NCBI GenBank assembly: GCA_002480925.1
Contig: DLDA01000019.1
Span: forward strand, 1-47,660
DNA length: 47,660 nt
Source: Lachnospiraceae bacterium UBA7784
GTDB taxonomy: Bacteria > Bacillota > Clostridia > Lachnospirales > Lachnospiraceae
Direction of reading: 5' to 3'
Positions 1 to 8,201 of the stretch are shown here, piece by piece. The first letter of the stretch is position 1, and each line of letters starts with the position of its first letter. The notes beneath the pieces are model-generated. The model worked only from the letters and a program-made list of their open reading frames with translations, was not told where the DNA came from and made no database searches. A program made the translations under genes and the position numbers.

Positions 1-14
1 ACGAAATAACGTAC

Positions 15-51
15 ATGCACCACCTGTACCAGGTACAGGTGGTGCATTTTT
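15..51 (+). terminator. Intrinsic terminator of an upstream gene
   Basis: Perfect inverted repeat with 16-nt arms (15-30 and 32-47) around a single A, followed by a T-run (47-51) on the plus strand. The innermost bases must open to form a loop. It ends exactly at the stop codon of the minus-strand gene that follows, so it probably ends transcription of a plus-strand gene left of the window and may also work on the minus strand, where the tail is less T-rich. Confidence 0.75.
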
Positions 52-524
52 CATCTGATATATTTTTCCGGTACCTTATATCCATAGTATATAAGCTTTT
101 GAACGTATGCCGGATCCTGGAGTCGCTGTTCGGACTCTCTCATGTACTGTCTCAGTTCATCGCGGTTACTGCCATTCCTTACCCTGATGGCATTGATTAT
201 ATAAAATATTGCTATTATCAGCGCCAGGGCTCCCAGGACAATAAATTTGAATGGATTCAACCCGTCAATATATCTGAGATACCCGAATCCCCAGCAAACA
301 GCAGTAATTACAAGCAGAAGCACGGTTATTTTAAGGGAGTTTCCGGGGTTTGTACTTATGTCCTGTGGTCCCTCAACTGCTATCTCTGTCCATCTCCTAT
401 CAACATATTCACAGTTGCAGTACCTGCAATTACGAATCGGGGAACCATAAGCAAAAGTATTTGTCTCGTCCCTGTTCCTCTTTCCACAGATAGGACATTT
501 CCATTCAAGATAGTTTAGTTTCAT
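51..524 (-). CDS. Small zinc-ribbon membrane protein, function unknown
   Basis: 157-residue protein that I do not recognise as a named family. The N-terminus carries two CxxC knuckles (C10/C13 and C33/C36), which form a plausible zinc ribbon. Two hydrophobic membrane segments follow at about residues 64-82 and 92-113. The C-terminal 40 residues are charged and rich in Arg, Gln and Tyr, ending in KVPEKYIR. The start is set by GAAGGAGA about 6 nt before the ATG on the minus strand. A promoter lies at 577-606. The ribbon plus two-helix layout suggests a membrane protein with a cytoplasmic metal-bound domain, but no function can be inferred. Confidence 0.8.
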   Translation of the reverse strand: MKLNYLEWKCPICGKRNRDETNTFAYGSPIRNCRYCNCEYVDRRWTEIAVEGPQDISTNPGNSLKITVLLLVITAVCWGFGYLRYIDGLNPFKFIVLGALALIIAIFYIINAIRVRNGSNRDELRQYMRESEQRLQDPAYVQKLIYYGYKVPEKYIR

Positions 525-576
525 AGATATTCTCCTTCATAAATTCGGAAATTGTTAATAAAATATTTATATGGCG

Positions 577-606
577 ATTATAAACGCCTGACACATCTAT
601 TGTCAG
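577..606 (-). promoter_or_regulatory. Sigma-A type promoter for the zinc-ribbon membrane protein
   Basis: On the minus strand CTGACA (601-606) and TATAAT (577-582) are separated by 18 nt. The -35 box lies inside the hairpin that appears to end the upstream yitT-like transcript, so terminator and promoter share bases. Confidence 0.6.
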
Positions 607-608
607 GC
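586..608 (-). terminator. Probable terminator of the YitT-family gene
   Basis: Perfect 8-bp stem, GCCTGACA (586-593) with TGTCAGGC (601-608), and a 7-nt loop, lying just 3' of the YitT-family stop codon. The minus-strand tail, GTTTATAATC, has only a short T-run, so termination may be weak. Confidence 0.5.
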
Positions 609-637
609 AAAAATGTGCTTATAAAAAAGGCGTTAGC

Positions 638-1501
638 TTAGTCATGTGGTCTCAGGTAGAATTTGCCGATGACCTTTTCAGTGCGGATTACGTTGCAGAA
701 TGCATCGGGATCTGCCTTTTTTATGGAACGGATGACACGATCCTGCTCGGAGCCGGCAATGACTGAGTAGACGATCTTTCTAGGGTTCTTCTCATGGGAG
801 CCGATTCCGTCGATGATTGTGCCGCCGTGGTCGGTCTGGCTGTAGATCATCTCGCATATCTGGTCAGGAACTTTCGTTATGATAAGAAGTGTCACCTGCT
901 GGTAGTTGCGGTACATCATGTGCTCGACCTCAGTTGTGGCGAACTGGAAGATGATGGAGTAGAGCGCCTTGTCCCAGCCGAAGAGCAGGCCGGCGATCAC
1001 AAGTATCACGACGTTTATGCCCAGAATCACGTTAAATGAGTCCCGGCCTGTTTTTTCGGATATATATATAGATATAAAATCCGTTCCGCCTGTTGTCGTA
1101 TCGTTTTTGAGGCAGAGGGAGATGGCGACCCCGTTTAAGATCCCTCCGAATATGCTTATCAGCAGAGTATCATAAGTGATCACGTAGCTGGGCAGAAGGT
1201 CAGTAAGCACTGAAGAGAGCGCTATGACCATGAGCGAGGTGCCGGTAAATTTCTTTCCGATAAAACGAAAGCCTATGTAGACAGGGATCGCGTTGATCGC
1301 GAGGTTTAGAGGCGTGAACGGAAGGCTTAACCCCGCGAATTTAGCCAGAGAACGCTTTATCAGAAGCGATAGTCCTGTGGCGCCTCCCGGAACAAGCCCT
1401 CCGGTCGAGACGAAGGTGTTCATATTAATCGCGAGAAGAAGTGATGAGACCACAATTACAACTAGAAGCCTTAGATTATTTACTGCATTTTTACTGTTCA
1501 T
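638..1501 (-). CDS. YitT family membrane protein (DUF161 + DUF2179)
   Basis: 287-residue member of the YitT family, which is widespread in Firmicutes and poorly characterised; transport has been suggested. The N-terminal two thirds holds five or six hydrophobic segments, with the family signature around FVSTGGLVPGGATGLSLL and LKNDTTTGGTDFIS. The C-terminal 80 residues are a soluble DUF2179-type domain, which contains a TDHGGTIIDGIGSH segment. Length is normal for the family. The start ATG is preceded at some distance by AAAGGAT. It is transcribed divergently from the large activase gene, from the promoter at 1558-1586. The substrate cannot be predicted. Confidence 0.9.
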   Translation of the reverse strand: MNSKNAVNNLRLLVVIVVSSLLLAINMNTFVSTGGLVPGGATGLSLLIKRSLAKFAGLSLPFTPLNLAINAIPVYIGFRFIGKKFTGTSLMVIALSSVLTDLLPSYVITYDTLLISIFGGILNGVAISLCLKNDTTTGGTDFISIYISEKTGRDSFNVILGINVVILVIAGLLFGWDKALYSIIFQFATTEVEHMMYRNYQQVTLLIITKVPDQICEMIYSQTDHGGTIIDGIGSHEKNPRKIVYSVIAGSEQDRVIRSIKKADPDAFCNVIRTEKVIGKFYLRPHD

Positions 1502-1557
1502 CAGCTGATCTTATCCTTTGTGAAAAACGACGTCAGTTTCTCGATTGGTACAAGTTT

Positions 1558-1586
1558 AGCATAATAGAAACCCTGGATATAGTCAA
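1558..1586 (-). promoter_or_regulatory. Sigma-A type promoter for the YitT-family gene
   Basis: Minus-strand TTGACT (1581-1586), 17-nt spacer, TATGCT (1558-1563). It lies about 60 nt upstream of the start codon and points away from the activase promoter. Confidence 0.65.
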
Positions 1587-1660
1587 ATCCTTTTTTTATT
1601 GAGTAGGATACGCCGCCAGATTCGATAAAAACATGTGGAAATCATCTGATAGGGGTATTC

Positions 1661-1674
1661 GATTGCGCGCAATC
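1661..1674. promoter_or_regulatory. Perfect 14-bp palindrome in divergent promoter region
   Basis: GATTGCGCGCAATC is a perfect palindrome in an otherwise AT-rich intergenic stretch. It lies between the two divergent promoters, about 30 nt upstream of the -35 box at 1703. It is a candidate binding site for a dimeric regulator; none is identified. Confidence 0.4.
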
Positions 1675-1702
1675 TAAAACAACATTTGAGGATATTTGTA
1701 GA

Positions 1703-1731
1703 TTGAAACATAACATTTATTTACCTATAAT
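1703..1731 (+). promoter_or_regulatory. Sigma-A type promoter for the activase-like gene
   Basis: TTGAAA (1703-1708), 17-nt spacer, TATAAT (1726-1731). Transcription would start near 1738, giving a leader of about 50 nt that contains the dyad at 1741-1758. Confidence 0.75.
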
Positions 1732-1740
1732 AATCACTTG

Positions 1741-1758
1741 ACAGGTGCATATACCTGT
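1741..1758. promoter_or_regulatory. Operator-like dyad at the predicted transcription start
   Basis: ACAGGT (1741-1746) and ACCTGT (1753-1758) are perfect inverted 6-mers around a 6-nt spacer. They sit at about +4 to +21 relative to the predicted start site, a classic position for a repressor operator. The hairpin is too weak and lacks a T-run, so it is unlikely to be a terminator. Confidence 0.45.
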
Positions 1759-1788
1759 TTTAGCTATAAAATGACGGAAGGAAAATAT

Positions 1789-4700
1789 ATGTCACAAAAA
1801 CCATATACGCTTGGAATCGATATAGGATCTACGACCGTGAAGGTAGCACTTCTTGATACAGAGGACAATCTGCTCTTCTCTGACTACAGAAGGCATTTTG
1901 CTAATATCAGGGAAACACTCTACGGCCTTGTATCAGATGCCATTAAGGCAGCAGGAGACCATATGGTATCTCCTGTGATCACAGGTTCCGGCGGACTCAC
2001 ACTGGCCAATCATCTGAACATACCATTCTGTCAGGAGGTCGTGGCTGTAGCTACGGCTCTTACTCATTATGCGCCCCAGACTGATGTGGCTATAGAGTTA
2101 GGCGGCGAGGACGCAAAGATCATCTACTTCGAGAATGGCAATGTCGAGGAGAGGATGAACGGAGTCTGTGCCGGAGGTACAGGCTCATTTATAGACCAGA
2201 TGGCCTCTCTTATACAGACTGATGCGAGCGGCCTTAATGAATATGCAAAAAGCTATAACTCCATATACCCTATAGCTGCCCGCTGCGGAGTTTTCGCAAA
2301 GACAGATATACAGCCGCTTATAAACGAGGGAGCTACAAGGGAGGACCTCTCAGCTTCTATCTTTCAGGCAGTTGTAAACCAGACGATTTCAGGACTTGCC
2401 TGTGGAAAGCCTATAAGGGGCCATGTGGCCTTTCTTGGCGGACCGCTTCATTTCCTTGACCAGCTGCGCCAGAGATTTATAGAGACCTTAAAGCTTGATG
2501 AGGAGCATACTATAATCCCTGACAATTCCCATCTTTTCGCAGCGATCGGATCTGCACTGAACTATAAGGATGAGAGCCAGATGATGCTTTCCTCGATCGA
2601 GGAGAAGCTTTCAAAGCCACTTAAGATGGAATTCGAGGTGGCCAGGATGGAACCTCTCTTCAAGGACAGGCAGGAATATGACGCCTTTTTGGAAAAGCAT
2701 GGAAATAACCATGTAAAGACAGCTGATATAAAGCAGGCTAAGGGAAATGTCTTCCTTGGAATAGATGCGGGCTCTACCACGACAAAGGTAGCCCTGATAG
2801 ATGATGAGGGAAGACTCCTGTATTCTTTCTATGATAATAATAACGGATCACCGTTAAAGACAGCTGTTCGGGCAATGGCAGAGATAAATAAGCTTCTGCC
2901 GCCTGAGGCCCATATAGTCCATTCATGCTCTACTGGATACGGAGAGGCACTTTTGAAATCAGCCTTCAAGCTTGACGACGGAGAGGTGGAGACGGTCGCC
3001 CATTACTATGCAGCGGCATTCTTTGATCCGGATGTCGACTGTATTCTTGATATAGGCGGACAGGATATGAAGTGCATAAGGATAAAGGATCATACAATAG
3101 ATTCTGTCCAGCTGAACGAGGCATGCTCGTCAGGATGCGGCTCCTTCATAGAGACCTTTGCAAAGTCACTTAATTACAGTGTGATCGATTTCGCAAAGGA
3201 GGCACTTTTTGCGGAGCATCCGATCGACTTAGGTACCCGCTGTACCGTATTCATGAATTCAAAGGTCAAGCAGGCCCAGAAGGAGGGAGCATCGGTTGCC
3301 GATATATCAGCCGGACTTGCCTATTCAGTAATAAAGAATGCCCTGTTTAAGGTAATAAAGCTCTCAGACCCCAGACAGCTTGGAAAAAACGTGGTCGTTC
3401 AGGGAGGAACCTTCTATAATGATGCGGTTCTTCGCGCCTTCGAAAAGATAGGCGGCCTCCATGTGACCAGGCCTGATATAGCCGGGATTATGGGAGCCTT
3501 CGGCTCTGCCCTTATAGCAAGAGAAAGATACGAGGATGAAAAGACCACATCCATGCTTTCGATGGATCAGATCCTTTCCCTTACATATTCTACGAATATG
3601 ACTCATTGCCAGGGTTGTACGAACAAGTGTATGCTGACTATAAACAAGTTCTCAGACGGAAGACGCTTCATTACAGGAAACCGCTGCGAAAGAGGACTTG
3701 GCAAACCGAAGAATCCGGATAATATTCCAAACCTCTATGACTATAAGTACAAGAGGGTATTCGGCTATGAGCCGCTTCCTTTGGAGAAGGCTAAGCGCGG
3801 AACGATAGGGATACCAAGGGTCCTTAATATGTATGAGAACTATCCTTTCTGGGCCGTATTCTTCAAGGAGCTGGGCTTTAATCTGGTCCTTTCTCCGGAT
3901 TCGTCGAGAAAGATCTATGAGCTTGGAATAGAGTCAATACCGTCAGAGTCTGAATGCTATCCGGCAAAGCTTACTCACGGACATGTTCAGTGGCTTATTA
4001 ATAACGGAGTAAAGACCATCTTCTACCCGTGCGTGCCATATGAGAGAAATGAGTTTCCTGATTCCAACAATCACTATAACTGCCCTATAGTGACCTCCTA
4101 TGCAGAAAATATCAGGAATAACGTAGAGGATATCACCTCGGGCAAGGTCAGGTTCATAAGCCCATTCATGGCCTTTACAAATGAAGGGGTGCTTTCCGAC
4201 CAGCTGGTAAAGGTCTTTAAGGAGGAATACGATATACCTGAAAATGAGGTCAGGGATGCCGCTCATAAGGCCTGGTACGAGCTTACTCATGCCAGATGGG
4301 ACATAGAGAAAAAGGGTGAGGAGACGATAGAGTATCTGAAGAAAACGGGACGGCACGGAATAGTTCTCTGTGGAAGGCCATATCACGTGGATCCCGAGAT
4401 AAACCACGGGATTCCTGATCTTATCACAAGCTATGGTATGGCAGTACTTACCGAGGACTCGGTTTCTCATCTTGGAAAGCTGGAGAGACCGCTTATTGTA
4501 ATGGATCAGTGGACCTACCATACCAGAATGTATTCGGCAGCCAACTTTGTAAAGAAGACCGACTGTCTCGATGTGATCCAGCTTAATTCATTCGGATGCG
4601 GACTTGATGCGGTCACGACCGACTGCGTAAGCGATATCCTGACGAAAAGCGGCAAGATCTATACCTGCCTCAAGATAGATGAGGTTAATAACCTTGGCGC

Positions 4701-6039
4701 AGCAAGGATAAGAGTCCGTTCTCTTCTGGCAGCGATCAGGGTTAGACAGAGAAATGCCAGAAAGGAGGAGGCAGAGAGAAGGATAGTGCCTTCTTCATAT
4801 CAGCGTAAGATCTTTACAAAGGATATGAAGAAAAACTATACCATTCTTGCTCCTCAGATGTCTCCTATCCACTTCGATATCATAGCGCCTGCCATGTCAA
4901 GTGCCGGCTATACCGTTGTGGTTCCTGAGGTGCCTGCAAAGGACTGTGTGGATAACGGGCTTCGCTTCGTAAACAATGATGCCTGCTATCCTTCGCTTCT
5001 TGTAGTAGGGCAGTTTATAGCTGCGCTCAAGTCAGGAAAGTATGATCTTAAACGCACGGCCCTTCTGATCACCCAGACAGGAGGCGGCTGCCGGGCCTCA
5101 AACTATATCTCCTTCATAAGAAGAGCCCTTGGCAAGGCCGGCTACGGAGATATCCCTGTGATCTCACTGAATGTGGTTGGTCTGGAGAAGAATCCGGGCT
5201 TTAAGCTTGGACCAAAGCTGATCCAGCATGGCCTTTACGGGCTGGTCTTTGGAGATATCTTCCTCAAATGTCTCTACAGAATGAGACCATATGAGAAGGT
5301 AAAGGGCAGTGCCAATGAGCTTTATTCCAGCTGGAAGGAAAAGGTAATAGACTTCCTTTCAAGGCCGGCCATGCTTTCCCACAGGAAGTTTTCCCAGATG
5401 TGCCGTGATATAATCGCTGATTTCGATAATCTTCCGATCACGGATCAGAAGAAGCCTCGTGTCGGTATAGTAGGAGAGATAATGGTCAAGTATTCGGTGG
5501 TGGCCAACAACCATCTGGCAGATCTCCTGGAATCAGAGGGAGCAGAGGCAGTGATACCTGACCTCACCGATTTCCTCCTCTACTGCTTTTTTAATGAGAG
5601 GTTCAAGCATGAGAATCTGGGAACATCAAAGCGGGCAGTTACAATGTCCAATCTGGGGATACGCTTCTTTGAGTGGCTGAGGCGTCCTGCAAGGAAAGCC
5701 TTTGAGGAATCAAGGCACTTCACTCCGCCTGCATACATAGAAGAGACAGCAGAGAGGGCAAAGGAGATAGTATCACTTGGCGACCAGACAGGCGAGGGCT
5801 GGTTCCTTACCGGAGAGATGCTCGAGCTTGTAAATTCAGGCGTCAACAATGTGGTCTGCATACAGCCGTTTGGCTGCCTCCCTAACCATATAGTAGGAAA
5901 GGGAGTAATAAAGAAGATTCGTTCCAGGTATCCGGGAGCCAATATAGCAGCTATAGACTATGATCCGGGTGCATCAGAGGTAAACCAGCTGAACAGGATC
6001 AAGCTGATGCTTTCAAGCGCATTCAAGAATATGAACTGA
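1789..6039 (+). CDS. Acyl-CoA dehydratase activase-like protein (two BadF/BadG ATPase domains + DUF2229)
   Basis: About 1416 residues. It has two tandem ASKHA ATPase domains of the 2-hydroxyacyl-CoA dehydratase activase family: the first begins [14 protein letters not shown] near the N-terminus, the second [14 protein letters not shown] near residue 320. Each domain keeps the cysteines that in HgdC-type activases hold a bridging [4Fe-4S] cluster (VCAGGTGSF and AARCGVF in the first; ACSSGCGSF and GTRCTVF in the second). A Cys-rich segment ([10 protein letters not shown], then NRCERG) follows, and then a long DUF2229/dehydratase-subunit-like region with GGGCRASNY. This single-chain protein of about 1400 residues is common in anaerobic Firmicutes, but its reaction is not established. 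No separate dehydratase subunits are nearby. The start at 1789 is chosen because GAAGGA lies 7 nt upstream; an upstream in-frame TTG at 1738 coincides with the predicted transcription start. Confidence 0.9.
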   Translation: MSQKPYTLGIDIGSTTVKVALLDTEDNLLFSDYRRHFANIRETLYGLVSDAIKAAGDHMVSPVITGSGGLTLANHLNIPFCQEVVAVATALTHYAPQTDVAIELGGEDAKIIYFENGNVEERMNGVCAGGTGSFIDQMASLIQTDASGLNEYAKSYNSIYPIAARCGVFAKTDIQPLINEGATREDLSASIFQAVVNQTISGLACGKPIRGHVAFLGGPLHFLDQLRQRFIETLKLDEEHTIIPDNSHLFAAIGSALNYKDESQMMLSSIEEKLSKPLKMEFEVARMEPLFKDRQEYDAFLEKHGNNHVKTADIKQAKGNVFLGIDAGSTTTKVALIDDEGRLLYSFYDNNNGSPLKTAVRAMAEINKLLPPEAHIVHSCSTGYGEALLKSAFKLDDGEVETVAHYYAAAFFDPDVDCILDIGGQDMKCIRIKDHTIDSVQLNEACSSGCGSFIETFAKSLNYSVIDFAKEALFAEHPIDLGTRCTVFMNSKVKQAQKEGASVADISAGLAYSVIKNALFKVIKLSDPRQLGKNVVVQGGTFYNDAVLRAFEKIGGLHVTRPDIAGIMGAFGSALIARERYEDEKTTSMLSMDQILSLTYSTNMTHCQGCTNKCMLTINKFSDGRRFITGNRCERGLGKPKNPDNIPNLYDYKYKRVFGYEPLPLEKAKRGTIGIPRVLNMYENYPFWAVFFKELGFNLVLSPDSSRKIYELGIESIPSESECYPAKLTHGHVQWLINNGVKTIFYPCVPYERNEFPDSNNHYNCPIVTSYAENIRNNVEDITSGKVRFISPFMAFTNEGVLSDQLVKVFKEEYDIPENEVRDAAHKAWYELTHARWDIEKKGEETIEYLKKTGRHGIVLCGRPYHVDPEINHGIPDLITSYGMAVLTEDSVSHLGKLERPLIVMDQWTYHTRMYSAANFVKKTDCLDVIQLNSFGCGLDAVTTDCVSDILTKSGKIYTCLKIDEVNNLGAARIRVRSLLAAIRVRQRNARKEEAERRIVPSSYQRKIFTKDMKKNYTILAPQMSPIHFDIIAPAMSSAGYTVVVPEVPAKDCVDNGLRFVNNDACYPSLLVVGQFIAALKSGKYDLKRTALLITQTGGGCRASNYISFIRRALGKAGYGDIPVISLNVVGLEKNPGFKLGPKLIQHGLYGLVFGDIFLKCLYRMRPYEKVKGSANELYSSWKEKVIDFLSRPAMLSHRKFSQMCRDIIADFDNLPITDQKKPRVGIVGEIMVKYSVVANNHLADLLESEGAEAVIPDLTDFLLYCFFNERFKHENLGTSKRAVTMSNLGIRFFEWLRRPARKAFEESRHFTPPAYIEETAERAKEIVSLGDQTGEGWFLTGEMLELVNSGVNNVVCIQPFGCLPNHIVGKGVIKKIRSRYPGANIAAIDYDPGASEVNQLNRIKLMLSSAFKNMN

Positions 6040-6049
6040 CCGGCCAGGG

Positions 6050-6080
6050 TGAGAGGCAGATGGGCCTCTCATCTTTTTTT
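6050..6080 (+). terminator. Intrinsic terminator of the activase-like gene
   Basis: Perfect 8-bp stem TGAGAGGC (6050-6057) with GCCTCTCA (6064-6071), a 6-nt loop, and a seven-T run at 6074-6080, 11 nt after the stop codon. Confidence 0.9.
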
Positions 6081-6117
6081 GCTTTATTTATTTGCGGATT
6101 TCTGATAGAATACTCTT

Positions 6118-7257
6118 ATGAAGACTTATAACAAAAACGGGAAAATTGAACTGCTCAGGTTTGTATTCTGCCTTACCATAATACTGTTTCACTGCAGCAG
6201 GACCTTTGGGTTCTCTCACCTTAGTCTGGGCGACTTTTCAGTACCGGTCCTTAGAAGAGGATATTACGGAGTGGAGTTTTTCTTTGTGGTATCAGGCTTT
6301 CTGATGGGCAGATCCATTCATAAGAGAAGGAAGAATTTGCGTCTGGGGCTGGTAAAGCCGGTTGAGCTGGGACGCACTACGATCAGATATATGCTGAAGA
6401 AGTATATAAGCATATTTTCCTATCATGTCTTCCCGTTCATAGCTCTTATGGTTCTGAAGGTGGTAGTGCAGGATATATATGACGGAGGCGCAAAGGATGT
6501 GATGCAGTACATCTTCAATGCCATACCGGAATTTTTCTTCCTACAGAAGTTCGGCTTCACTAACACAAATGTGGATGTGATAGAATGGTATATCTCAGCT
6601 ATGTTTATAGCCATGCTCCTGCTCTATCCGGTCATCTCGAAGTTCTACTATCTTTATACAAGGGCTATAGGACCTCTGGTTTCCTTATGGATACTCGGAG
6701 TCCTTCAGTACAATTTCGGGACATTTGCGGATCAGGACAGATGGATAGGCTTTGGATATGTATGCGTATTCAGGGCGATAGCTGAGCTTTCACTTGGAGC
6801 CAGTGCCTTCGAGTTCGCGAGGACCTTAAGCCACAGGTATTTTCAGAGAAGGGACAGGATCATCTTTACTGTCATTGAGATAGCAGGCTTTGCTCTTACG
6901 ATCTTCTACTCCCTTTCCTCATATACTTCCAAGTACGAGACTCATGTGCTTATGTTCATGACTCTTTCCATAGTGCTTGCCTTCTCCGGACAGACTATCG
7001 GCAGAGAGGCATTCTCGAATGGATTTGTCATGTGGCTGGGAAAGATTTCGATGCCGATGTACCTCTGTCAGCTTCTGGGGATCAATATAGTAAACGGATT
7101 TCTTGATTTCCTGCCAAAGGCAGCGATGACTCTGCTTGCCTTAGTCTTTACATTTGTCATTGCTCTCGTATCCATGCCGATCGGAAGACATATAAGACAA
7201 GCTATAATTGACAAGAGAGCATCAACGAAATATAATGAAACAAGTATGCTTAGATAA
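6118..7257 (+). CDS. Acyltransferase 3 family integral membrane protein
   Basis: 379 residues with about ten hydrophobic segments. The N-terminus has the family pattern GKIELLRFVFCLTIILFH, whose His25 is the expected catalytic base, then YYGVEFFFVVSGFLMG. Members transfer acetyl or other acyl groups to surface glycans, peptidoglycan or lipids at the membrane; the acceptor here is unknown. No Shine-Dalgarno sequence precedes the ATG. Instead a -10-like TAGAAT (6106-6111) ends only 6 nt before it, so the message may be leaderless. The N-terminal family motif starts within ten residues, so no later start is plausible. It heads a colinear row of genes to 14720. Confidence 0.88.
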   Translation: MKTYNKNGKIELLRFVFCLTIILFHCSRTFGFSHLSLGDFSVPVLRRGYYGVEFFFVVSGFLMGRSIHKRRKNLRLGLVKPVELGRTTIRYMLKKYISIFSYHVFPFIALMVLKVVVQDIYDGGAKDVMQYIFNAIPEFFFLQKFGFTNTNVDVIEWYISAMFIAMLLLYPVISKFYYLYTRAIGPLVSLWILGVLQYNFGTFADQDRWIGFGYVCVFRAIAELSLGASAFEFARTLSHRYFQRRDRIIFTVIEIAGFALTIFYSLSSYTSKYETHVLMFMTLSIVLAFSGQTIGREAFSNGFVMWLGKISMPMYLCQLLGINIVNGFLDFLPKAAMTLLALVFTFVIALVSMPIGRHIRQAIIDKRASTKYNETSMLR

Positions 7258-7284
7258 GCGGATTTATTTTTTATAAGGAAAGCT

Positions 7285-8184
7285 ATGTTAGACAAACTGG
7301 AACGCAGGCTGGGCCGTTATGCCATACCTCATCTGATGAACTGGTTCATCGGAGGATATGTGATAGGATACATACTTGAGGCATTCGGAAATGGCCTGAC
7401 AGATCTTATGACTCTTGAGCCGTATTATATCCTTCATGGACAGATATGGAGAATCATCACCTGGGTGATGATACCTCCGGCTCAGAATATATTCTTTGCG
7501 ATCATAATGATCATTTTCTACTGGCAGCTGGGAAGAGCCTTGGAACAGGTCTGGGGTACCTTCAGGTTCAATGTTTATATGCTGGGCGGGCTTCTTATCA
7601 CTGTGATAGCAGCCTTTATCCTCTATCTGTCTGCCTGGGGGATCACCGGAAACCAGATGATATCGATTGGTGCATATTTCTCGACAGACTACATCAACCT
7701 GAGCATCTTCCTTGCATTTGCCCTTACCTTTCCAGAGGAGAGGATACTTCTTTACTTCTTTATCCCTGTAAAGATGAAGTGGATGGCATATCTCTATCTT
7801 GTTTTCATCGGTATAGACGTGATATCTGCGATCAGGATGGGAAGTGCAGGAATCCCTGCGATAGTTGCAATAGCAGCATCGCTTCTGAACTTTGTCCTCT
7901 ACTATCTGCAGACAAAGAACCTTAAGGGACCCAGGCAGTGGAAGAGACAGCATGATTTCAAAAGACGCTATAACAGTGCAGGCTATAGTGGCTGGCAGAC
8001 CAGAGAGGATCAGAAGCCGAAGACCAGATTTACCAAGAGCAGGCAGGTCCCAATACATAAATGTTGTATATGCGGACGCACCGAGATCTCCAATCCAGAG
8101 CTGGATTTCAGATTCTGTACCAAATGCAAGGGCAATTATGAGTACTGCTCTGACCATCTGTTCACTCATGTACATAAGACCTGA
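7285..8184 (+). CDS. Rhomboid-like membrane protein without protease residues, with C-terminal zinc ribbon
   Basis: 299 residues. The N-terminal 210 residues form about six membrane segments with rhomboid-fold landmarks (HGQIWRIITW, then RALEQVWGTFRFNVYML). The serine-protease GxSG motif and the catalytic His are absent, so this looks like a pseudo-rhomboid. The soluble tail is basic and ends in a zinc-binding domain with KCCICGRTE, RFCTKCKG and YCSDHLFTHVHK, giving CxxC, CxxC and further C/H ligands. AAGGAAA precedes the ATG by 6 nt, and glnS begins 17 nt after the stop codon. It may act as a membrane chaperone or adaptor, as other inactive rhomboids do; that is inference. Confidence 0.8.
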   Translation: MLDKLERRLGRYAIPHLMNWFIGGYVIGYILEAFGNGLTDLMTLEPYYILHGQIWRIITWVMIPPAQNIFFAIIMIIFYWQLGRALEQVWGTFRFNVYMLGGLLITVIAAFILYLSAWGITGNQMISIGAYFSTDYINLSIFLAFALTFPEERILLYFFIPVKMKWMAYLYLVFIGIDVISAIRMGSAGIPAIVAIAASLLNFVLYYLQTKNLKGPRQWKRQHDFKRRYNSAGYSGWQTREDQKPKTRFTKSRQVPIHKCCICGRTEISNPELDFRFCTKCKGNYEYCSDHLFTHVHKT

Positions 8185-8201
8185 TAGTAAGGAGTCATAT
8201 A

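Noticed and set aside
1738..1788. In-frame TTG at 1738 as start of the activase gene, and TTGACA at 1738-1743 as its -35 box
   Set aside because: A better promoter (1703-1731) would begin transcription at 1738, and ATG 1789 has a good ribosome site. The TATAAA after the second TTGACA is 21 nt away, too far.
3943..4521. Minus-strand open frame inside the activase gene
   Set aside because: Shadow of a long conserved gene in another frame; no motif or ribosome site.
7288..8175. Long minus-strand open frame antisense to the rhomboid-like gene
   Set aside because: No ribosome site, no recognisable domain, and the plus-strand gene has clear membrane segments, zinc motifs and operon fit.
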